From Myxococcus stipitatus (GTDB lineage Bacteria > Myxococcota > Myxococcia > Myxococcales > Myxococcaceae): DNA of 64,000 nt. Location of the stretch: assembly GCF_038561935.1 (NCBI RefSeq), contig NZ_CP102770.1:930001-994000 (forward strand), in the 5' to 3' direction. How positions within the stretch are numbered: the stretch's first letter is position 1; each line of letters opens with the position of its first letter. The notes beneath the pieces were generated by a model. The model was not told the DNA's origin. It saw only the letters and a list, made by a program, of their open reading frames with translations, and did no database searches. A program made the position numbers and the translations under genes. This document shows positions 27,828 through 36,869 of this stretch, piece by piece.

Positions 27828-30407
27828 TCAGCGGGACGCCAGGGCGTCGACGTGTTGTCTCAACTCGGTGTCATTTCCCAACCGGCCGGAGAGGCTCGCC
27901 CAGGGCTTCGCGGCCTGCTCGATACGTCCTCGGGTGCGAGGCCCCGCCGCGACGAGCCACGCCACGCCCAGCGCCAGCTCCGCGACCTCCGGGGCGCTGG
28001 AGAGCTGGCTGGCGAGCGTCAGCAGCGCCTCCACGGCCTTCTTCACCTGCGCGCCGTGCAGCGCGTGGCTGCTGGTGATGCCCTCGCGCAGCAGCTCCAG
28101 CAGGGCGAGCGCGGTGGCTCGGGCCTGACGCACGGGCTCTGCCCCCGTGCCCGACCCGGCCCACAGGCCATTGGCGAGCTGCTGTCCCAGGAGCGCCTCC
28201 GCGCCGGAGTGCGCCTGCTCCCGTCGCTTTCGAGGCGTGAACTCCTCCTCCTCCGTGCCGGAGTCCATGGGGAGATAGTCCATGATGCCGGGGGCGCTCT
28301 TGGCGGACTCGGCCTCGCTGGAGCCTCCTTCGCTGAAGAGGCGATTGAGGATGCCGCCCTTCTTCTGCTTCTCCGGAGCGGCGGCCATGTCGCGCCGGGA
28401 CCTGCTGGGGGCGGCGGCCGAGGCTGGCGCGGGCGCTGCGGGCCTCGGCGGAGCGCCGGCGACGACGATGGGGCTGGGGGACGCGGGCACCATGATGCCG
28501 GGAGGCATCTGGGCCGGAGGCCCTCCGACGTATCCACCGGCGCCACGTGCACCGGGTCGAGCGACGACGCCGCTGCTCGCGGCTTCTTCCTTGGCCTTGG
28601 AGCCGAACATGGCCCAGCCCGCGGGCGCATTCACCGGGACGACGCGCGTCTCGGGCTGGCCGGAGGCGCGGCGGTCACCCGTGCGCTGCTCCACGACGAC
28701 GAACGACGTGTAGCGCGTGACAATCTGGTGGGCGACGGCGAGCTCGACGATGCGCTTCTTCATGGACTCGGCGCGGCGGCCGGTGAGGCCCGCGTCCTGC
28801 CAGCCCTTGATGCGCTCGGCGGCCCACAACTTCTCCACCGCGGGGCGGTCCGACTCGCTGGGGAAGTGCACGTTGACGCTGAGGACGAAGGGCTCGCGGC
28901 CGGAGCGTCCTCGCAGCGTCACCTTGCCGAATCCCGGCGTGGGGTAGCGGCCCATGAGTGTCCAGGGGATGCCGTCGACCAGGGCGGGCAGCTCGGCCGG
29001 GGCCAGCTCCACGCCTTCGATGCCCTCGAAGGTGGCCTGCAGCTCGGTGACACGCGGGGCGAGCGCGCGGGAGAACTGGGCCACCACCTTCTCGTCGATT
29101 CGCTCGCCGGGGTGGATGAACTCCACGTCGCCGCCCGTCTGTCGGGCCAGGTCCCGCAGCAGCGCGTCGCTGACGTTGGTGCCGATGCCGAACGAGTACA
29201 CGCGCGCCGTCTTCCGCCCGGCGAGCACCGCGCGGAGAATCTGGTCCTCGTTGCCGACCTGTCCGTCGGTGAGCAGCACGAGCACGCCGTCGGGCGCGGT
29301 GCGCGCGGCGAACTCCATGGGGCCGAGCAGCTCCGTGCCACCGGTGGCGGCGAGCGCGCTCACCCACCGGTCCGCGTCCTCCAGCATGCGCTGGGTGAAG
29401 GGCACGGGCTGGGGCTGGAAGGAGGTGTAGCTGCTCTCGAAGGCGATGATGTTGAAGCGGTCGCCTTCACGCAGGTGGCGCAGGCACAGCCGGAGCGCGG
29501 CCTTCGCCTGGGGCAGGCTCTCGCCGTCCATGGAGCCGGAGACGTCGACCAGGAAGATGACCTCCTGCTTGGGCGGCGCGGACGCGTGGGACAGGAGGTC
29601 GGGCACCACGGTGAGCGCGAAAGTGCCGGGTTTGTCGCCCTGTCGGTGGGTGACGAGCGGCGTGAAGACGGCGCTCGTGTCCGGGCTGCGCAGGGAGAGG
29701 ACGAGGTCCCGGTCCAGGGACACCTCTCCGCGCGAGAAGCTCACGCGGGTGCGGGTGGGGCTCTCCTTCGTGAGGGCGATGGCGTGCGAGGGGCTCTCGA
29801 CGACGACCTCGCGGCCCAGGTCGATGAGCAGGTCCATCCTCAGGCCGTAGTTCACCTGGCCGATGGGAGGCGAGATGCGGTCCGCGTCGGGGACGCTGGC
29901 GGTGGGCTCGGCGGTGCCGTGGCCGGTGCGGTCTCCCGAGGTGGCGCCGGGGATGTAGCGAGGCGCGACCAGGGTGGGGAGCATCCACCGCACGCTGCCT
30001 TCCTCGGCGGTGACGGCCTGGAGGAACTCGACTTCGATGACGGTCTCCTCGGAGGGGAGGAGGTTGCCCACCTGGGCGGTGAAGACGTTGGAGCGCTCCT
30101 GGTCCAGCAGGGCGGCGCCATGGCCCGCGGCGAGCGCGTCGTCGTAGGTCTGGAAGGCCTCCTCACGCTCCTGGACGATGCCTTCGACGCGGCGGCCCGC
30201 GCACGTCATGGTGAACGCGGAGAGGGTGGCGTCGGAGGGGAGCGGGAAGGTGTAGATGGCCTCGACGGGGGAGGTCTCGTTGTTGCGGTAGCGCTGGCGC
30301 ACGCGCACGCGCGCATGTCCGCCGAGCAGCTCGCCGGTGACTTCGACACCTTGGAGGGGAATCTGGAGGCCGCTGTTGGTCATCAGCCCTGCAGGCACCT
30401 TCGTCAT
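27828..30407 (-). CDS. VIT and von Willebrand factor A domain protein
   Basis: The 859-residue protein starts with a VIT domain (about 1-130; VRVRQRYRNNETSPVEAIYTF and FPLPSDATLSAFTMTCAGR). A vWA domain follows with an intact metal site DVSGSMD at 288-294 and LLTDGQVGNEDQI. Then come a beta-rich segment, a low-complexity Ala/Pro stretch and a helical C-terminal domain. No signal peptide or membrane segment is obvious, so a cytoplasmic, metal-dependent adhesion or scaffold role is inferred from related proteins. AAGGAGAAG precedes the ATG. The start overlaps the MerR stop as ATGA, so both are translated together and the regulator probably controls it. Confidence 0.92.
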   Translation of the reverse strand: MTKVPAGLMTNSGLQIPLQGVEVTGELLGGHARVRVRQRYRNNETSPVEAIYTFPLPSDATLSAFTMTCAGRRVEGIVQEREEAFQTYDDALAAGHGAALLDQERSNVFTAQVGNLLPSEETVIEVEFLQAVTAEEGSVRWMLPTLVAPRYIPGATSGDRTGHGTAEPTASVPDADRISPPIGQVNYGLRMDLLIDLGREVVVESPSHAIALTKESPTRTRVSFSRGEVSLDRDLVLSLRSPDTSAVFTPLVTHRQGDKPGTFALTVVPDLLSHASAPPKQEVIFLVDVSGSMDGESLPQAKAALRLCLRHLREGDRFNIIAFESSYTSFQPQPVPFTQRMLEDADRWVSALAATGGTELLGPMEFAARTAPDGVLVLLTDGQVGNEDQILRAVLAGRKTARVYSFGIGTNVSDALLRDLARQTGGDVEFIHPGERIDEKVVAQFSRALAPRVTELQATFEGIEGVELAPAELPALVDGIPWTLMGRYPTPGFGKVTLRGRSGREPFVLSVNVHFPSESDRPAVEKLWAAERIKGWQDAGLTGRRAESMKKRIVELAVAHQIVTRYTSFVVVEQRTGDRRASGQPETRVVPVNAPAGWAMFGSKAKEEAASSGVVARPGARGAGGYVGGPPAQMPPGIMVPASPSPIVVAGAPPRPAAPAPASAAAPSRSRRDMAAAPEKQKKGGILNRLFSEGGSSEAESAKSAPGIMDYLPMDSGTEEEEFTPRKRREQAHSGAEALLGQQLANGLWAGSGTGAEPVRQARATALALLELLREGITSSHALHGAQVKKAVEALLTLASQLSSAPEVAELALGVAWLVAAGPRTRGRIEQAAKPWASLSGRLGNDTELRQHVDALASR

Positions 30408-30907
30408 GGCTTCTCCTTGTCCTGGAACTCTTCGATGAGGGCGCGTACGCGTTCCGCGAGCGCGCGAACCTTGGCATCCGCCGTGTCCGACACATGCAGC
30501 TCCAGACCGGGCATGAGCTCCCAGCGCTGGTAGTGGTTCATCTCCGTGGGACGTCTGCCGGGGGCTGGCGGTGCCACGGAGTGGCTCCCGGTGACGGGGG
30601 GCGGGACGGGAGGCGCGAGGGGCGGGGCCGGGGTGGGGTCCGACTCCGCGAGCTTGCGCAGCTCGTCGAGCGACAGCCGTTGCAGCTCCGCCTGGATGGC
30701 ATCCAGGGGGAGGAAGCGGGCCTGGAGGACGCGGATGGCCTTGAGGCGGATGAAGTGCTCTTCGCCGTAGACGGTGTCAGGGCCCCGGAAGTTCGGGGCG
30801 GAGAGCAGGCCGCGCTGGACGTAGTAGCGCACCGTGCGAGGCGAGACGCCCGCCTCCTCGGCGAGCTCCGCCAGCTTCCACTCTGTCCTTGGCTTCCGAA
30901 GGCTCAT
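30404..30907 (-). CDS. MerR-family transcriptional regulator
   Basis: The ATG at 30907 gives 167 residues. A MerR winged-helix DNA-binding domain occupies the first ~70 (KLAELAEEAGVSPRTVRYYVQRGLLSAPNFRG, then YGEEHFIRLKAIRVLQ). A Pro-rich linker and a short C-terminal helical part follow (SDTADAKVRALAERVRALIEEFQ), with no recognisable metal- or drug-binding Cys motif. Its start abuts a 42-bp dyad at 30914-30955 that contains a putative promoter, so autoregulation is likely. The stop overlaps the VIT/vWA start. Confidence 0.92.
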   Translation of the reverse strand: MSLRKPRTEWKLAELAEEAGVSPRTVRYYVQRGLLSAPNFRGPDTVYGEEHFIRLKAIRVLQARFLPLDAIQAELQRLSLDELRKLAESDPTPAPPLAPPVPPPVTGSHSVAPPAPGRRPTEMNHYQRWELMPGLELHVSDTADAKVRALAERVRALIEEFQDKEKP

Positions 30908-30913
30908 GGTCCT

Positions 30914-30955
30914 GACAGTAAGACTCGACATGTTTAGTGTCAAGTCGTCACTGTC
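30914..30955 (-). promoter_or_regulatory. 42-bp dyad operator/promoter of the MerR-VIT operon
   Basis: Outer arms GACAGT (30914-30919) and ACTGTC (30950-30955) are exact complements. Inner arms GACTCGACA and TGTCAAGTC match at 8 of 9 positions with a one-base offset. On the minus strand TTGACA lies inside the dyad, and TACTGT follows after 17 bases, so the operator overlaps a sigma-70-type promoter just before the MerR ATG. Confidence 0.6.
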
Positions 30956-31063
30956 TGGTTGTTGCTTAAGAGGGGATGGAACAGTTGTGGTGTCGAGATA
31001 GGGGGAAGGCAGGCGAGTCGTGGGGAGGTTGCGTGGGGAGGGGCGGGGTGGAACAGAAGGGGG

Positions 31064-31552
31064 ATGAACGGAGTGTCGGAAGGGTTGGACCTGTCGTCGA
31101 TTCGGCTGATTGGGACCGCGGTGACGCCGGCGGTGATGGTGTCGGCGTGCGGAATCGTGGCGACGGGGTTGGACAATCAGATTGCGCGGATGACGACGCG
31201 GATGCGGGAGATGTTGAAGGAGGGGCGGCAGTTGCCGGAGGGGCACTCGCGGCGGGAGATCCTGTGCCAGGAGGTGGAGATCCTGGACCGGCGACACGCG
31301 ATTCTCGCCAGGGCCATCACGCTGGCCTACACGGCGCTGTTGTCATTCGTGGTGACGTCGCTGCTGTATCTGACGAAGCGGCAGCTCGACATCCCGGAGT
31401 CCTTGCCGGTGGTGTCGTTCGCGGTCGGCGTGTGTCTGCTGGGCGCGGTGGCGCTGCTCGCCCTGGCCTCGCTGAGGCTGAGCCGGTTGGCCATCAAGCT
31501 GGAGCGCGACGAGCTCTTCGGGAGCTCCGGCCGACCGCCGTCGGCGAGCTAA
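31064..31552 (+). CDS. DUF2721 membrane protein
   Basis: ATG 31064 directly follows an AAGGGGG site. The 162-residue protein has three hydrophobic helices: one near the N-terminus (SIRLIGTAVTPAVMVSACGIVATGL), then LAYTALLSFVVTSLLYL and VSFAVGVCLLGAVALLALASL. A basic cytoplasmic loop (RMTTRMREMLKEGRQLPEGHSRREIL) lies between. This layout is the DUF2721 family, of unknown function. The stop overlaps the convergent downstream gene by 3 bases. Confidence 0.8.
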   Translation: MNGVSEGLDLSSIRLIGTAVTPAVMVSACGIVATGLDNQIARMTTRMREMLKEGRQLPEGHSRREILCQEVEILDRRHAILARAITLAYTALLSFVVTSLLYLTKRQLDIPESLPVVSFAVGVCLLGAVALLALASLRLSRLAIKLERDELFGSSGRPPSAS

Positions 31553-32004
31553 GGCCTGTGCGGGTAACGGGCGAGGACTCGCCCGTCCGCGGAGACCGCG
31601 TAGAGCTCGAACCAGTCGAACTCGAGGCTGGCGCCGGGGTTCCACCCGCAGCGCTCAGGGCGGCGATCAACGCGAACGAAGTACATGCCAGCCTCTTGGC
31701 CGACGACGACATCCAGGGACCTGGCGGAGAACTCGCACGCGTTCGCCGCGCCCTTGGGGAACCCTGCAAGCACCTGTTGAAGGACAGCATGCGCGGCCAG
31801 GACCGCGGTGCCATCCAGGGTCGCGAGTGGCTTCAGGTCCTTGGGCCAGGGAATGGACTCGGCGCTCGGTGGGCTGGGGCGAGGTCCCGCATCAGGAGTG
31901 GGGCCCGCATCAGGGCTCACCGCGACGGGCTTGGCCTTCGGGGGCAGGGTGCTCGCATCCGCCATGAGCGAGACGAGCAAGGCGAGCTGGAGAGGTTTCA
32001 GCAT
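31549..32004 (-). CDS. Small exported hypothetical protein
   Basis: ATG 32004 (151 aa) is favoured because AGGAG lies 8 bases upstream; ATG 32010, inside the upstream stop, is the alternative. It has a signal-like start (LKPLQLALLVSLMADAS), a Pro/Asp-rich linker and a compact beta-rich domain with two Cys (ACEFSARSL and ERCGWNPGAS). It overlaps or closely follows the JAMM-like lipoprotein gene, so the two are co-expressed. Family unknown. Confidence 0.6.
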   Translation of the reverse strand: MLKPLQLALLVSLMADASTLPPKAKPVAVSPDAGPTPDAGPRPSPPSAESIPWPKDLKPLATLDGTAVLAAHAVLQQVLAGFPKGAANACEFSARSLDVVVGQEAGMYFVRVDRRPERCGWNPGASLEFDWFELYAVSADGRVLARYPHRP

Positions 32005-32009
32005 GAGCA

Positions 32010-32849
32010 TCACTCCTGCGGGGCATCATCCCTGACGTCCAGCTCGGGAACACATCGCGGAGGAGGCAGTGTCGCCGAGAGGTTGGTGGGCCTTTGCGGT
32101 TCGCATGTTGCCTCGAAGCGCCATTGTTTGCTGGCTTCACTCCAACGGTACACCTGTCCCGCCGGGTTCCACTTGTAGATGCGAGGAGCCGCCGCTCGGC
32201 CCGTCGCGAGCCAGGCCCAGGCGGGCATGAGCTGGCCTCGGGAGTCACGAGCAGGTGCTCCATTGGGAGCTACCGCGAATTCAACCATCGTCCAATGTCC
32301 CTCGGTGGTCTTCATCGCGGGGAAGACCTTCAGGTCTGAGCTGCCCATGCTGGTGCCACAGGGATGATTGTGGGCGAAGCCGAAGAGGGGGAGGTTTCGA
32401 CCGAAGTCCTTGTCTTCGACTCCGCCGAAGGGGGGTGTGCAGGCGCTGCGTTCACCTTGGAGGTTGCGGATGGGCCAGGACACTCGCCAGTCTTCGGGCG
32501 TGCGGTACACCGCGAGGCAGTATTCCGCGGCATCTCCACGGGGGCGCCCTGTGCTCGGGTCGCACGCGTCACTCGCGCCTGGCAAGGACATCAAGGTCTT
32601 GAGCGCGGGAATCAGGAGGTCGTCCGGAGCGGCGGCCTCGTCGGAGTACACGACAGGAACATCCTCATGCTCCCAAGGACCCGGGGCGATGCGCAGGAGT
32701 TCATGGCCCTCCAGTGAGGAGAGTTCACTGCCCAGGAAGTAGCGGCGTGAAGGGGCGCATGCCAACGAGAGTGCGAGCACGAGCGCCGCGCCACGGTGGA
32801 GTGGATGCGACCTTCTGGGCACATGACTCCATCGGCTGGGCGGCGTCAT
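32010..32849 (-). CDS. Exported lipoprotein-like protein with a JAMM-like HxHP motif
   Basis: The 279-residue product has a basic N-terminus, a hydrophobic stretch and a Cys (LSLACAPS) that may be lipidated. In the middle is FAHNHPCGTSMGSSDLKVF, which resembles the zinc site of RadC/JAB-type proteins (HxHPx6-7Sx2D). Here the Ser-to-Asp gap is one residue shorter, so activity is doubtful. The start is uncertain: ATG 32849 lacks a ribosome site, while a GTG at 32822 has GGAG just before it. Probably a periplasmic hydrolase-like protein. Confidence 0.6.
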   Translation of the reverse strand: MTPPSRWSHVPRRSHPLHRGAALVLALSLACAPSRRYFLGSELSSLEGHELLRIAPGPWEHEDVPVVYSDEAAAPDDLLIPALKTLMSLPGASDACDPSTGRPRGDAAEYCLAVYRTPEDWRVSWPIRNLQGERSACTPPFGGVEDKDFGRNLPLFGFAHNHPCGTSMGSSDLKVFPAMKTTEGHWTMVEFAVAPNGAPARDSRGQLMPAWAWLATGRAAAPRIYKWNPAGQVYRWSEASKQWRFEATCEPQRPTNLSATLPPPRCVPELDVRDDAPQE

Positions 32850-32884
32850 CGAATGGCTCGGTCAGGTAGCGTTGCCTGATGAGC

Positions 32885-33727
32885 CTATGTCAGTCGACCC
32901 GCGGGTGGGCCCTCCTCGTCGCCGTGTCCGTTGGAGTGATGCTCGTCCTCGGGTGCGCCGAAGCCGCTGCGTGAGGCCGCGGCGCCCACGGCGCGCAGGA
33001 TGTCGAGGGGGATGGGGAGGATGGTGTGATTGCCTCCCGTGGTGATCTCCACGAGCGTCTGCAGGTAGCGCAGTTGCAGCGTGGCCGGGTTGCGGCTGAG
33101 CACATCCGCCGCCATCGAGAGCTTCTCCGCGGCCTGGTGCTCACCCTCGGCGGCGATGATCTTCGCCCGCCGCTCGCGCTCGGCTTCGGCCTGTCTCGCG
33201 ATGGCCCGCTGCATCTCGAGCGGCAGGTCGATGTGCTTCACCTCGACGTTGGAGACCTTGATGCCCCAGGGGCCGGTATGCGCATCGAGCACGCGCTGGA
33301 TGTCGCGATTGACGCGCTCCCGCTCGCTGAGCAACTGGTCCAGCTCCACCTGCCCCAGAATCGCGCGCAGCGTCGTCTGCGCGAGCTGGCTCGTGGCGTA
33401 CAGGTAGTCCTCCACCTGGAGCACGGCCTTGTCGGCCTGGATGACGCGGAAGTACACGACGGCGCTGACCTTCACGCTCACGTTGTCGCGAGTGATGACG
33501 TCTTGCGGCGGCACATCCCGAGCCACCGTGCGCAGGTCGATGATGACCATGCGCTCCACGAAGGGAATCAGCCACCGGAAGCCCGCGCGCTTGAGTCCCA
33601 CGTAGCGCCCGAGCCGGAACACCACGCCGTTCTGGTACTCGTTGACGATGCGCACGCCGGAGAGGAACAACAGCAGGAGGATGCCCAGCGGGATGAGGAA
33701 CCCGAGCAGTCCGAACAGGTCGGTCAT
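32885..33727 (-). CDS. Slipin (SPFH/band 7) membrane protein
   Basis: 280 residues. One membrane helix leads ([22 protein letters not shown]), then the slipin signature [27 protein letters not shown]. An SPFH domain of about 30-200 follows ([30 protein letters not shown], then [24 protein letters not shown]). A charged helix that mediates oligomerisation and an acidic His-rich tail close the protein. Slipins form membrane microdomain scaffolds with NfeD partners. Its ATG overlaps the NfeD stop as ATGA, the classical NfeD-slipin pairing. Confidence 0.95.
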   Translation of the reverse strand: MTDLFGLLGFLIPLGILLLLFLSGVRIVNEYQNGVVFRLGRYVGLKRAGFRWLIPFVERMVIIDLRTVARDVPPQDVITRDNVSVKVSAVVYFRVIQADKAVLQVEDYLYATSQLAQTTLRAILGQVELDQLLSERERVNRDIQRVLDAHTGPWGIKVSNVEVKHIDLPLEMQRAIARQAEAERERRAKIIAAEGEHQAAEKLSMAADVLSRNPATLQLRYLQTLVEITTGGNHTILPIPLDILRAVGAAASRSGFGAPEDEHHSNGHGDEEGPPAGRLT

Positions 33728-35076
33728 GTCTTCACCTCGTCGACGAACAGCGTGAGTCCTTCCACGCGACGCACCACCACGTGGGCACCGCGCCGGATGT
33801 TCGAGGGAGACGTCGCGCGCCAGCGCTCGCCATGGACGAACACCTCGCCGCTCTCGGGCGTGACGGGCGCGAGGGTCGTCCCCTCCTCACCCACGAGTCC
33901 CGCGTCTCCACCGCGCTGAGGCAACCGCCGGGTCTGCGCGCTCCGCCAGGCGACATACGCCGCCGCCCCCGCGACCACCACCGTGGTGGGAATCAGCCAG
34001 GCCCAGCTCACGCGGAAGGAGCGGTCCACGAACCAGTTCGGGTTGAGCTCATCCACGAGGAACAAGCCTCCCAACCCCAGGAGCACCACCCCCGCGAGTC
34101 CCAGCAGCCCGCTGGTGACGAACAGCTCCGCCGCGATGAACATCGCGCCCAGCAGCAACAACACCAGCGCACCCGTGCGCACGGGCAACACGGACGAGGC
34201 GATGAGCGCGAGCACCAGCGCCACCGCGCCCATGATTCCGGGAGCAATGCCGCCCGGATGCGACAGCTCGATGACCAGGCCCAGCGCGGCCATGAGGAAC
34301 AGCAGGTAGACCAGGGCTGGATGCGCGAGCGCATGAACCAGGCGCTGCGAGAGACCCGGCGCCAGCTCCACGAGCCGTGCATCGCGCGTCGACAGCCGCA
34401 CGCTGTCTCCCCCCGCGACCTCCACGGAGCGCCCATCCGCCCAGGTGAGGAACTCCGCCTCGCTGGGAGCCAGGTGGTCCACCACGCGCGACGCGAGCGC
34501 CGCTTCCGCGCTGGCGGCGGTGCTGTCCCTCACGGCGGACGCGGCCCACGCGGCGTTGCGTCCGCGTTGGTGGGCGATGCTCTCCGCGAAGGCGACCGCA
34601 TCGTTCTCCACCTTGCGCGCGAACTGGGAGCCGCCCACGGTCTCCGGGTCCGCCCCCGTGCCGATGACCGGATGGGCCGCGCCCAGGTCGGTGCCCGGTG
34701 CCATCGCGGCCAGGTTCGAGGCCAACGTGATGAACACCCCCGCGCTGCCCGCGCGTGCGCCCGAAGGCCCCACCCAGACGAGCACCGGCACCGTCGAACC
34801 GAGGAACGCACGGACGATGGTGCGCGTGGCCTCCAGCGACCCTCCGGGAGTATCCAGCCGGATGAGCAGCGCGGAGTAACCCCCTTGCTCCGCGCGCCGC
34901 ACGCAGTCGGCCAGGTAGGCACCCGAGCCCGTATCCACCACTCCCTCCAGCTCGCACCGGGCCACGGAGGGCTCGCCCGAAGCAGCGCGAGTGGGAGCCG
35001 TCGCCGCGAGCAGGCCCAGGACGAGCAGCGGCAGGAGCATCCGTGCTGCCCACTTCCCGCTGTGGCGCGAGTCCAC
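33724..35076 (-). CDS. nfeD: NfeD-family membrane protein with ClpP-like serine protease domain
   Basis: GTG 35076 (450 aa) is chosen because AGGGGG lies 7 bases upstream. A GTG at 35082 overlaps the upstream TGA as GTGA, and ATG 35040 is a third option. A signal peptide leads to a ClpP/SppA-like domain ([43 protein letters not shown] with the nucleophile Ser in the AGSAG turn, TDLGAAHPV). About four membrane helices and a C-terminal OB-fold domain follow ([21 protein letters not shown]). Full-length NfeD cleaves or guards the tail of its slipin partner, encoded immediately downstream. Confidence 0.92.
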   Translation of the reverse strand: MDSRHSGKWAARMLLPLLVLGLLAATAPTRAASGEPSVARCELEGVVDTGSGAYLADCVRRAEQGGYSALLIRLDTPGGSLEATRTIVRAFLGSTVPVLVWVGPSGARAGSAGVFITLASNLAAMAPGTDLGAAHPVIGTGADPETVGGSQFARKVENDAVAFAESIAHQRGRNAAWAASAVRDSTAASAEAALASRVVDHLAPSEAEFLTWADGRSVEVAGGDSVRLSTRDARLVELAPGLSQRLVHALAHPALVYLLFLMAALGLVIELSHPGGIAPGIMGAVALVLALIASSVLPVRTGALVLLLLGAMFIAAELFVTSGLLGLAGVVLLGLGGLFLVDELNPNWFVDRSFRVSWAWLIPTTVVVAGAAAYVAWRSAQTRRLPQRGGDAGLVGEEGTTLAPVTPESGEVFVHGERWRATSPSNIRRGAHVVVRRVEGLTLFVDEVKT

Positions 35077-35078
35077 GT

Positions 35079-36383
35079 TCACACCCCCTGAATCGCCGTG
35101 AGAGGAGAGGGGACGATGTCGCGCGAGGCGATGGGCCGAGCGCTGCTCAAGGTGTCGAGCAGGTGCAGGTGGTCCAGCAGCAAGCGAGGCATGAGGAAGT
35201 GCTGACGCACGTGCTCCCGTCCGCGCGCCCCCAGGAGCCGAGCCTCGTCGGGTTGGCGCAGCAGGTGGAGCATCGCCTCGGCGCACTCCTCCACGGAGTC
35301 CACGAGGATTCCACCCGAGTCCCCGCGAAGCTGGAGAGGAATGCCGCCCACGCGTCCACCGACGACGGGCGTGCCCTTCCAGAGCGCCTCGGACACGACG
35401 AGTCCGAAGCCCTCGCGCAGTGACTTCTGCACGACGACGTCCGAGTTGGCCTGGAGCGCGTTGACCTCGATGTTTCCCACGCCGACCAGGTTGGTGAGCA
35501 CGTGGATGAGGCTGTCGTGGACGGTGGCCGCGCGCACCTCCTCGTAGCAGTCCCAGCCCTCCGGGTCATCCATCGCGAGCGAGCCGACCAACGCGAGCTG
35601 CAGGTCCGGCACATGCGGGCGCACGCGCTGATAGGCGCGGACGACGCCCATCGGGTCCTTCCACCGGTCGAACCGGCTGACCTGGGTGACGAGGGGGCGG
35701 TGGGTGCGGATGCCAATCCACTCGAGCACGTCGCGAGCGAGCGGCTGGGGCAGCGGGTGGTTCTTGGGGCTGAGCGGGTCGATGGCGGGCGCGTAGACGC
35801 GCACATGCTCGATGGGCAGCGCGGGAGGGATGAACTCCGGGAGGGTGAAGATGGCGGCGTCGTAGTCGAGCAGGTAGGGCGCCAGCAGCTCCCAGTAGGA
35901 GGGGTTGGGGCGCGAGGTGTCGATGTGACAGCGCCATATCCAGCGAGCGTCGCGATTGCCGCTGAGCGTGGCGAGCGCGAGCGGCTGTGGGTCATGGACG
36001 AAGATGAAGTCGTAGTCCTCCGAGTCGGCGATGAGTCGGCGGGCGTTGAGCTGCGAGTTGGCTAGGTAGATGGCCTTCTCGGACTCGGTCAGCGAGCCGG
36101 AGGCGCCCTGGAGGCCGTTGTGGATGCGCTTGGTGACCTGGAAGAACGTGTCATCACCGTGGATGAGCTTCCAGTCGGCGACGATGCCCAGGTCGTTGTA
36201 GAGCGGCACCAGCGAGCGGAGGATTTCGGAGACGCCGCCGCCGTAGGGCGTGGCGCTCAGGTGCAGGCAGCGCGCGCCGCGCAGGCGCTCGGCGCAGCGG
36301 GAGAGTGCATCGAGCTGCTCGTCAGGCGCGACGCCACGGTAGGTGGCGAGTGAACGCTTGCCGATGTCCACGACATCCAGCAT
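35079..36383 (-). CDS. treT: Trehalose glycosyltransferring synthase, TreT-like (GT4)
   Basis: A GT4 enzyme expected to join a nucleotide-sugar glucose to glucose to make trehalose. The 434-residue sequence matches archaeal TreT closely from memory: LHLSATPYGGGVSEILRSLVPL, TFFQVTKRIHNGLQG, the DFIFVHDPQP strand, RWIWRCHIDTSRPN, IDPLSPKNHPL, VTQVSRFDRWKDPMGV, LVGSLAMDDPEGWD and the donor-site KSLREGFGLVVSEALWKGTPVVGG. A ribosome site GGGAG lies nine bases before the ATG. The stop overlaps the NfeD start region, so it heads the operon. It converges on osmoprotection with a membrane-quality pair; the link is inferred from coupling only. Confidence 0.9.
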   Translation of the reverse strand: MLDVVDIGKRSLATYRGVAPDEQLDALSRCAERLRGARCLHLSATPYGGGVSEILRSLVPLYNDLGIVADWKLIHGDDTFFQVTKRIHNGLQGASGSLTESEKAIYLANSQLNARRLIADSEDYDFIFVHDPQPLALATLSGNRDARWIWRCHIDTSRPNPSYWELLAPYLLDYDAAIFTLPEFIPPALPIEHVRVYAPAIDPLSPKNHPLPQPLARDVLEWIGIRTHRPLVTQVSRFDRWKDPMGVVRAYQRVRPHVPDLQLALVGSLAMDDPEGWDCYEEVRAATVHDSLIHVLTNLVGVGNIEVNALQANSDVVVQKSLREGFGLVVSEALWKGTPVVGGRVGGIPLQLRGDSGGILVDSVEECAEAMLHLLRQPDEARLLGARGREHVRQHFLMPRLLLDHLHLLDTLSSARPIASRDIVPSPLTAIQGV

Positions 36384-36581
36384 GGCTTCAGGCTCCCAGC
36401 ATGTGAGGGCGCTTCCGCGGCAACGGTGCGCACGCGTGTCCCGGGCTTCCCGAGGGGGCTCTTGCGTGTCCGGTATCCGGCATCGGAAGGAGGCGCCTGC
36501 ACGTCGGGATGCTCGTCGGGTGGTGAGCAGGCGAGGCGAGGCGCAGATTGCTCCGGTGCCAAACCTCGAAGGGGAGGACTC

Positions 36582-36794
36582 ATGCGCCGTCTCATCCTCG
36601 TGGCCCTGTGCCTGGCCGCCGTGCCGTTGGCGTGCAAGACGCCGACTCCGCCGCAGGCGGAGAACCAGATGCCCATCGGAGGGCCGGATGAGGTGAGGGA
36701 GACCGGGCAGACCGTCCCCGACGACCCGCCCGGCCCCGCCACGCCCGTGCCTGCCGTTCCCGACGCGGGAGTGGACGCGGGCACGGAGGGCTAG
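36582..36794 (+). CDS. Small Pro-rich lipoprotein
   Basis: A very strong GGGGAGG site lies four bases before the ATG. The 70-residue product has a basic start, a hydrophobic stretch (LILVALCLAAVPLAC) with a Cys as likely lipid anchor, and a Pro/Asp/Gly-rich remainder with no fold apparent. It is divergent from treT across about 200 bases and lies just upstream of the amidohydrolase gene. Function unknown. Confidence 0.7.
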   Translation: MRRLILVALCLAAVPLACKTPTPPQAENQMPIGGPDEVRETGQTVPDDPPGPATPVPAVPDAGVDAGTEG

Positions 36795-36869
36795 CGGCGG
36801 GGGAGGACAGTCCGGGTGACACCGGCCCGCGGCTCGCGCACAGTTCGCGCGAGCACGCGGAGGAGCCTC

